Part shown: positions 16,567 to 20,060 of the stretch, one piece after another
Layout: every line of letters begins with the position of its first letter
How positions within the stretch are numbered: position 1 is the first letter of the stretch
Assembly (NCBI GenBank): GCA_905234775.1
Contig: CAJOJC010000047.1
Span: forward strand, 11,937 to 31,996
DNA length: 20,060 nucleotides
Reading direction: 5' to 3'
DNA from: an uncultured Bacteroidales bacterium
Lineage (GTDB): Bacteria; Bacteroidota; Bacteroidia; Bacteroidales; UBA932
Notes under the pieces: model-generated
What the model saw: only the letters and a program-made list of their open reading frames with translations
What the model was told of the DNA's origin: nothing
Databases searched by the model: none
Made by a program: the position numbers and the translations under genes

Positions 16567-16653
16567 GCGTACCCCCGGCTTTTTCACCGAGGGTACGCAC
16601 GAAAACGCGCCAAAACGTGCGTACCCCCAGCAATTTTGCCGAGGATACGCACG
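16567..16653. repeat. Two tandem copies of a palindromic intergenic repeat
   Basis: Two related 35-base copies start at 16567 and 16619 (52-base period), matching at 29 of 35 bases. Copy one pairs GCGTACCC (16567-16574) with GGGTACGC (16591-16598) plus an inner CGG/CCG. Copy two pairs 16616-16626 with 16643-16653, an 11-base stem with one G-T. On the minus strand copy two is followed by TTTT, so it could also end transcription of the upstream gene at 16671-17399. Confidence 0.7.
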
Positions 16654-16670
16654 CTGACAGGAAAATCGTT

Positions 16671-17399
16671 TTAGAAGTTCAATGTAAGTCCAAGGCCCGA
16701 AGGGGCTGAGCCGAGGGAGAGATTGGTCTTTCCGGCGCCATAACGCTGATTGTAGTCGTCAGCGAAGGCTTTCATCTTACGGCCTCCTTTGACCCACAAC
16801 GGAATTCCTCCAGCCAGACAGGCCACACCGACAAGGCCCCCGATAGTCGGACCGGTCTGGCTGATTTTTCCGAAAGGATTGTCTCCTTTGTTAAAATCGC
16901 TTATAATCAAAGACGCGATGAGGGAAAACGACACTGCAGCGCCGCCGGCAAAAGTGAGCAGGCAGCCACTAGTAATCTGATTCCTTGCTTTCAAGTAATC
17001 ACTACCATAGAGAGAAACGCCCAGGTAGTCGCGAAACTCATCGTCATAGATGCGACCGTAGCCATCATAGAAGCGTCCGTGTCGGTAAACTATCGGGCCA
17101 TAAGGGCCGAAATCCGGATTGTTGTACCTAGGAGCAACGGGCGCGGACCTGAATATGTCGGCAGGGGCAAAGACCTTTTCGGTGCCGTTCGCGAACACTA
17201 TCCTGGCGACCTTATTAACCGACATCCGGTAATCCGGGCCTTCCTGATTGTCGAAGGTCTTGTAAAGTATATCGTCGTCTGAGATTTCGAGTATCTTCGC
17301 CTCGATAGACTTACCGTCAAAAGTGTGGATGATGTCTTGGGCATAACTTCCTGCGCACAAAGCCATCATCACTGCAGTCAATACCAATTTTGCTTTCAT
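16671..17399 (-). CDS. Secreted or membrane protein of unknown function
   Basis: A 242-residue protein not assigned to a named family. The start at 17399 (MKAKLVLTAVMMALCAGSYA, then QD) is chosen over an upstream GTG at 17417 because it gives a clean signal peptide. The mature N-terminal part reads HTFDGKSIEAKILEISDDDI with KVARIVFANGTEKVF further on, a layout common in small Bacteroidota exported proteins. A Tyr/Gly/Pro-rich stretch follows, then two hydrophobic segments (about 150-175 and 190-210) likely to be membrane helices. It follows the hydrolase gene by 59 bases on the same strand, with no clear promoter of its own. Confidence 0.72.
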   Translation of the reverse strand: MKAKLVLTAVMMALCAGSYAQDIIHTFDGKSIEAKILEISDDDILYKTFDNQEGPDYRMSVNKVARIVFANGTEKVFAPADIFRSAPVAPRYNNPDFGPYGPIVYRHGRFYDGYGRIYDDEFRDYLGVSLYGSDYLKARNQITSGCLLTFAGGAAVSFSLIASLIISDFNKGDNPFGKISQTGPTIGGLVGVACLAGGIPLWVKGGRKMKAFADDYNQRYGAGKTNLSLGSAPSGLGLTLNF

Positions 17400-17458
17400 A
17401 AAAGTGAGTTTTTCCACCTTTCTGCCACAAATTCCATACCCGGCAACCGAATAGCGTT

Positions 17459-18124
17459 TTATAGTACTTTCTTGATGATGGCTTCCATTACCTCGTAACC
17501 GGGAAGCGTTGGATGGATGCCGTCATTGGTGTAGGCGGGATTGAGGGAGAAGCCGTCGGAGGCGACCATCGCGGGGAAGTAATCGACGTACTTGATGTGA
17601 TTCTTAGCGCAGTACTCGCGCAGGCGGGCGTTAAGAGACTCGACTTTCTGCGGTGCGTCTGTGACTTCTTTGCGCCAGGGGAAAGCGGCGGCGGGGAGGA
17701 CCGAACAGACTATGGGCTTGATCTTATTTGCCTTTGCGAGCTGGACCATGGTCACTATGTTTCCGAAGGTATAGTCTTCGTTGTACTCTCCCTGATTGAG
17801 GGCGATGTCGTTGCATCCGCAGAGGATCACGACCGTCTTGGGCTTAAGGTCGATAACGTCGCGCCGGAAGCGGAGAACCATCTGAGCGGTGACTTCGCCG
17901 CTGATGCCGCGCTCGACCATCTTGTCGTTGTCGAAGAAGCCAGGAGTACCCTTCGTTCCCCAGCCTTCGGTAATCGAGTCGCCCATGAACACGACTCGGC
18001 CCTTAGTCCCAACCGGGACGGTAGCGTTCTCGCCGTCGAACCAATGGTAGTGGACAAAATTCTGGGCTGACAGGCCGCAAACAGAAAGCATTGCGACCGC
18101 AATGGTGACTATTATCTTATTCAT
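17459..18124 (-). CDS. Secreted SGNH/GDSL-type esterase or lipase
   Basis: A 221-residue hydrolase with a signal peptide (MNKIIVTIAVAMLSVCGLSA, then QN). SGNH blocks are all present: block I MGDSITEGWG with nucleophile S50, block II GISGE, block III GCND with N105, and block V DGIHPTLPGY with D201 and H204. It likely removes ester groups from glycans or lipids in the periplasm; the substrate is not evident. The start at 18124 is preferred to the upstream frame, whose extra N-terminus is a low-complexity shadow of the acidic tail of the preceding gene. The ATG lies within the last codons of that gene (8-base overlap), indicating coupled expression. Confidence 0.92.
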   Translation of the reverse strand: MNKIIVTIAVAMLSVCGLSAQNFVHYHWFDGENATVPVGTKGRVVFMGDSITEGWGTKGTPGFFDNDKMVERGISGEVTAQMVLRFRRDVIDLKPKTVVILCGCNDIALNQGEYNEDYTFGNIVTMVQLAKANKIKPIVCSVLPAAAFPWRKEVTDAPQKVESLNARLREYCAKNHIKYVDYFPAMVASDGFSLNPAYTNDGIHPTLPGYEVMEAIIKKVL

Positions 18125-18695
18125 TTTCGTCGTAGATCTCTTCAGTTTCGTCGTCTCCGTCCTCTTCGTCCTCGTCATCATCTTCTTCGTCGTCGAGATC
18201 CTCATCGTCGTCGTCATCATCGCCGCCGAGGAGCATGTCGAGGGCGCTCTTCTCGCCCGGGAGGTGACGCTTCTCCTGAGGTAGATCTTCGAAGGCGACG
18301 TAGCCGTTTTCGAACTCGATAGGGAGAGGACCCTTCATGTCGTTCATGAGGGTGGGGGCTGAGACTTCAGAACCAGGCTCCTCTGCTTCAAGGGTAATGA
18401 TAACCTTTTTCTTCGCCTTTGTATCGTAGAAATACTCAAAGAACTCGGCGCCGGCTTTTATGGCCTTACCTACCGGAACCTCGTCTACGACTCCGAATCC
18501 CAGGTTCACGAGGGCATAACGGGCGAGAACGGTCTCGCCGGCCATGGCCTTGAATAGGATTGGCTGATCGGCGGGGAACTCAAGGTCGGCCTGCAGCTGT
18601 TTATGGAAGCTGTAAAGTGTGTTTACGGAATTTACTTTGTAGATTCTGTAAAAGCCCTTGATGCCGGGCAGAGTGACGCGGAACTGATAAATCAT
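18117..18695 (-). CDS. Plasmid pRiA4b ORF-3-like protein with acidic tail
   Basis: A 192-residue protein resembling the plasmid pRiA4b ORF-3 family (PF07929): an N-terminal domain MIYQFRVTLPGIKGFYRIYKV with VNTLYSFHKQLQADLEF and AGAEFFEYFYDTKAKKKV. Members occur widely and have no established function. From about residue 155 the sequence is almost entirely Asp/Glu (GGDDDDDDEDLDDEEDDDED), a tail of about 37 residues that may be disordered and bind cations or basic partners. It overlaps the hydrolase start by eight bases. A near-consensus promoter box lies four bases before the ATG. Confidence 0.8.
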   Translation of the reverse strand: MIYQFRVTLPGIKGFYRIYKVNSVNTLYSFHKQLQADLEFPADQPILFKAMAGETVLARYALVNLGFGVVDEVPVGKAIKAGAEFFEYFYDTKAKKKVIITLEAEEPGSEVSAPTLMNDMKGPLPIEFENGYVAFEDLPQEKRHLPGEKSALDMLLGGDDDDDDEDLDDEEDDDEDEEDGDDETEEIYDENE

Positions 18696-18699
18696 ACCA

Positions 18700-18707
18700 C
18701 GAAGTTA
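18700..18707 (-). promoter_or_regulatory. Possible -7 box of the 18695-16671 gene group
   Basis: The minus strand reads TAACTTCG, one mismatch from TAnnTTTG, four bases before the ATG at 18695. It fits the very short spacing seen at other genes here. Confidence 0.35.
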
Positions 18708-19004
18708 GCAAAGAAAAGTCAAACACGATTCATTTTTGCTAAAAATGAGAGATTCTCTCCCCTGCGCCGGGCGGGAGAGAGAATTCGGCCAGTTTGGCCG
18801 ACCGGCCCGGAGGGCGGGAGGCTGAGATGGTGCTTGAGTAGGTCGCGAGTTAGGCGAGCGACCGGTCTATCGAAAGTACCCCTAGATTCGTGATGATTCT
18901 TGGCGCGGGAGATAAGTCGCTGACTCTCAGCCTAATAAGTGAATTAGGCCCGTCGATTTCGGCAGACCTAATTTGATGATTTATCTGATAGTCAGAAGGT
19001 TATC
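18708..19004. repeat. Gene-free region with several inverted repeats
   Basis: I see no credible gene, tRNA or known RNA here. It holds perfect hairpins CATTTTT/AAAAATG (18731-18747), CGGCCA/TGGCCG (18786-18800), GGTCGC/GCGACC (18841-18863) and GCCTAAT/ATTAGGC (18930-18949). A larger imperfect inverted repeat pairs 18911-18930 with 18985-19004 (15 of 20 bases), each arm containing CTGA-NNN-TCAG. A structured RNA, a small mobile-element remnant or a recombination site are all possible. Confidence 0.5.
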
Positions 19005-19063
19005 CTCCACGGCGAAGTACGAAGTTGATGAAAGTGTGCGATTTGGGCTTCTGCCACACCAGG

Positions 19064-19282
19064 GCGCGCAAGGTGGAAGAAAAGGGGCGACACCTTGCGC
19101 GCTAGAAGGCATATGATGGGGTTTTGTGCGCAAGGTCCCCGTGTTAGAATTCCACCTTGTGCAAAAACAGCGGGGACCTTCCGCACGCGAAATGCATTAC
19201 AGGTACCTGTGGGGCTATATGACTGCGGAAGGTGTGCCGCACAAAAGCACACCTTCCGCAAACGGGTGGGGGACCTTCCGCA
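19064..19282. repeat. Cluster of eight motif copies in alternating orientation
   Basis: A core of the type ACCTT(C/G)CGCA or its reverse complement recurs at about 19064, 19091, 19125, 19152, 19172, 19224, 19247 and 19269. Pairs form hairpins. 19064-19075 and 19091-19102 are a perfect 12-base inverted repeat with a 15-base loop. 19224-19237 and 19247-19260 are a perfect 14-base inverted repeat with a 9-base loop. 19128-19140 pairs with 19172-19184 with one mismatch. The reading frames crossing it look like shadows. Confidence 0.75.
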
Positions 19283-19407
19283 AAACGCCCCATTTGGGCG
19301 GAAAAACGCCACCGAAATCCGCCAAAGACAAAGGGGAAGAGCATTCCGGCGGAAAAACGGGCCCGAAACTCGCCGTGATGAGACGGGAAGGGAAAAGATA
19401 GCGACAG

Positions 19408-19441
19408 AAAAAAGCAAGGCCGGTCCCGGAGGATCGGCCTT
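19408..19441 (-). terminator. Intrinsic terminator of the FKBP gene
   Basis: Read on the minus strand, AAGGCCG (19441-19435) pairs with CGGCCTT (19422-19416) around a 12-base loop. After GC comes a run of six T (19413-19408). It lies 40 bases after the FKBP stop codon. Confidence 0.85.
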
Positions 19442-19446
19442 ATCAG

Positions 19447-19471
19447 GATGCCCGAGCGGGTCGGGCATGAC
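19447..19471 (+). repeat. Intergenic copy of the GAC-tailed palindromic element
   Basis: Arms ATGCCCGA (19448-19455) and TCGGGCAT (19461-19468) surround a five-base loop and are followed by GAC (19469-19471). This is the same layout as the copies inside dnaX and the M16 gene. It lies between the FKBP stop codon and its terminator. Confidence 0.75.
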
Positions 19472-19480
19472 AGTCCGAGA

Positions 19481-20060
19481 TTACTCAGCTTTCTTGCCAA
19501 CCTTCTCGAGGGTGACGTTGAAGATGAGGGTTGCGCCGGGCTCGATGCCGCCCTGAGGCTGGCCGTTGTCGCCGTAGCCGAGCTTAGCGGGAACGTAGAG
19601 TTCGATTTCGCCACCTTCGCCGATGAGGCCGAGGCCTTCCTGCCAACCCTTAACAACACGGTTGAGGAAAAGCTTGGCAGCATCTGCATCCGGCTTGGTC
19701 TCGTCGAATACGGTTCCGTCGAGGAGCTTACCCTGATACCTTACGTAAACAGTGTCCTGGCCAACGGGCTTGACATCGTTACCTTCGGAGATGATCTTGT
19801 ACTGAAGACCGGAAGCGGAAACCTCAACACCAGACTTCTTTGCGTTGGCGGCAAGGAACTTATCCTCTTTCTCCTTGTTGGTGTAAAGGATGAAGTTGCG
19901 ACGGTCTGAAAGGAACTTATTGAAGAGTTCGTTCATCGTGTTGGGATCAACGCGGAACTGCTCGGTGAACTCAGGATCACGCTGGTTGCCCTTAGCGTGG
20001 ATGAAGTCCTCCATACCCTTACGGATCTGAGCATAGTCAAGATCACCGAAGTTGTATCCC
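19481..20060 (-). CDS. FKBP-type peptidyl-prolyl isomerase, 5' end beyond window
   Basis: Catalyses cis-trans isomerisation of peptidyl-prolyl bonds, assisting protein folding, usually in the periplasm for this two-domain type. The visible 192 residues begin inside the helical N-terminal dimerisation domain (GYNFGDLDYAQIRKGMEDF). The C-terminal FKBP domain starts at ASGLQYKIISEG, with VYVRYQGKLLDGTVFDET, the Trp of VVKGWQEGL, and ELYVPAKLGYGDNG followed by IEPGATLIFNVTLEKV near the end. The frame is open to the right edge, so the start and any signal peptide are not visible. The ATG at 20014 is internal. The gene ends in a strong terminator, so it is probably not co-transcribed with the genes to its left. 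Confidence 0.93.
   Translation of the reverse strand, partial: GYNFGDLDYAQIRKGMEDFIHAKGNQRDPEFTEQFRVDPNTMNELFNKFLSDRRNFILYTNKEKEDKFLAANAKKSGVEVSASGLQYKIISEGNDVKPVGQDTVYVRYQGKLLDGTVFDETKPDADAAKLFLNRVVKGWQEGLGLIGEGGEIELYVPAKLGYGDNGQPQGGIEPGATLIFNVTLEKVGKKAE

Noticed and set aside
18708..19480. tRNA, tmRNA, RNase P or SRP RNA in the gene-free region
   Set aside because: I found no T-arm consensus, RNase P core or SRP loop motifs on either strand.
19095..19556. Plus- and minus-strand reading frames across the repeat array
   Set aside because: They have no recognisable domains, skewed composition, and cross inverted repeats and a terminator; several overlap each other in different frames.

Overview
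The window (about 55% G+C by eye) looks like a chromosomal stretch from a Bacteroidota, probably Bacteroidales, bacterium. The evidence is the Bacteroidota-type -7 promoter box TAnnTTTG upstream of several genes, the lack of obvious Shine-Dalgarno sites, a short 3-phosphoglycerate dehydrogenase with the Lys-Lys-Met active-site variant, and the order serC-serA-DUF1015. I cannot name the genus.

Layout. 1-1208 (-): dnaX, cut by the left edge, divergent from a two-gene (+) unit, 1249-3400, of a secreted protein of unknown function and an M16 zinc peptidase. 3391-4245: an AT-rich insert with two small coupled (-) genes (an orphan and a probable lipoprotein), bounded by near-identical 18-bp direct repeats, the left one containing the M16 stop codon. 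4285-5661 (+): an acyltransferase/condensation-type gene with a promoter region rich in palindromes, closed by a strong bidirectional terminator. 5699-6379 (-): an OmpA-family lipoprotein. 6428-16529 (-): a tightly packed run yigZ-serC-serA-DUF1015-recQ-dnaG-metG with overlaps or gaps of only a few bases. It is a housekeeping operon joining serine synthesis, DNA replication/repair and translation. dnaG is split by an apparent one-base deletion. 16671-18695 (-): a secreted protein of unknown function, an SGNH/GDSL hydrolase and a pRiA4b ORF-3-like protein with a very acidic tail. 18708-19480: about 770 bases without a credible gene, full of inverted repeats. 19481-20060 (-): an FKBP-type prolyl isomerase, cut by the right edge.

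The most unusual signal is repetitive. A short palindromic element, with arms that vary in a base-pair-preserving way and a fixed GAC tail, occurs in-frame inside dnaX (two copies) and inside the M16 peptidase (two elements plus a 24-bp tandem duplication), and once outside genes next to the FKBP terminator. Two further palindrome families lie between genes at 16567-16653 and 19064-19282. Other points for a second look are the direct-repeat-bounded AT-rich insert, the split dnaG, the paired palindromes before the acyltransferase, and DUF1015 as a candidate for the serine-pathway step not seen here.
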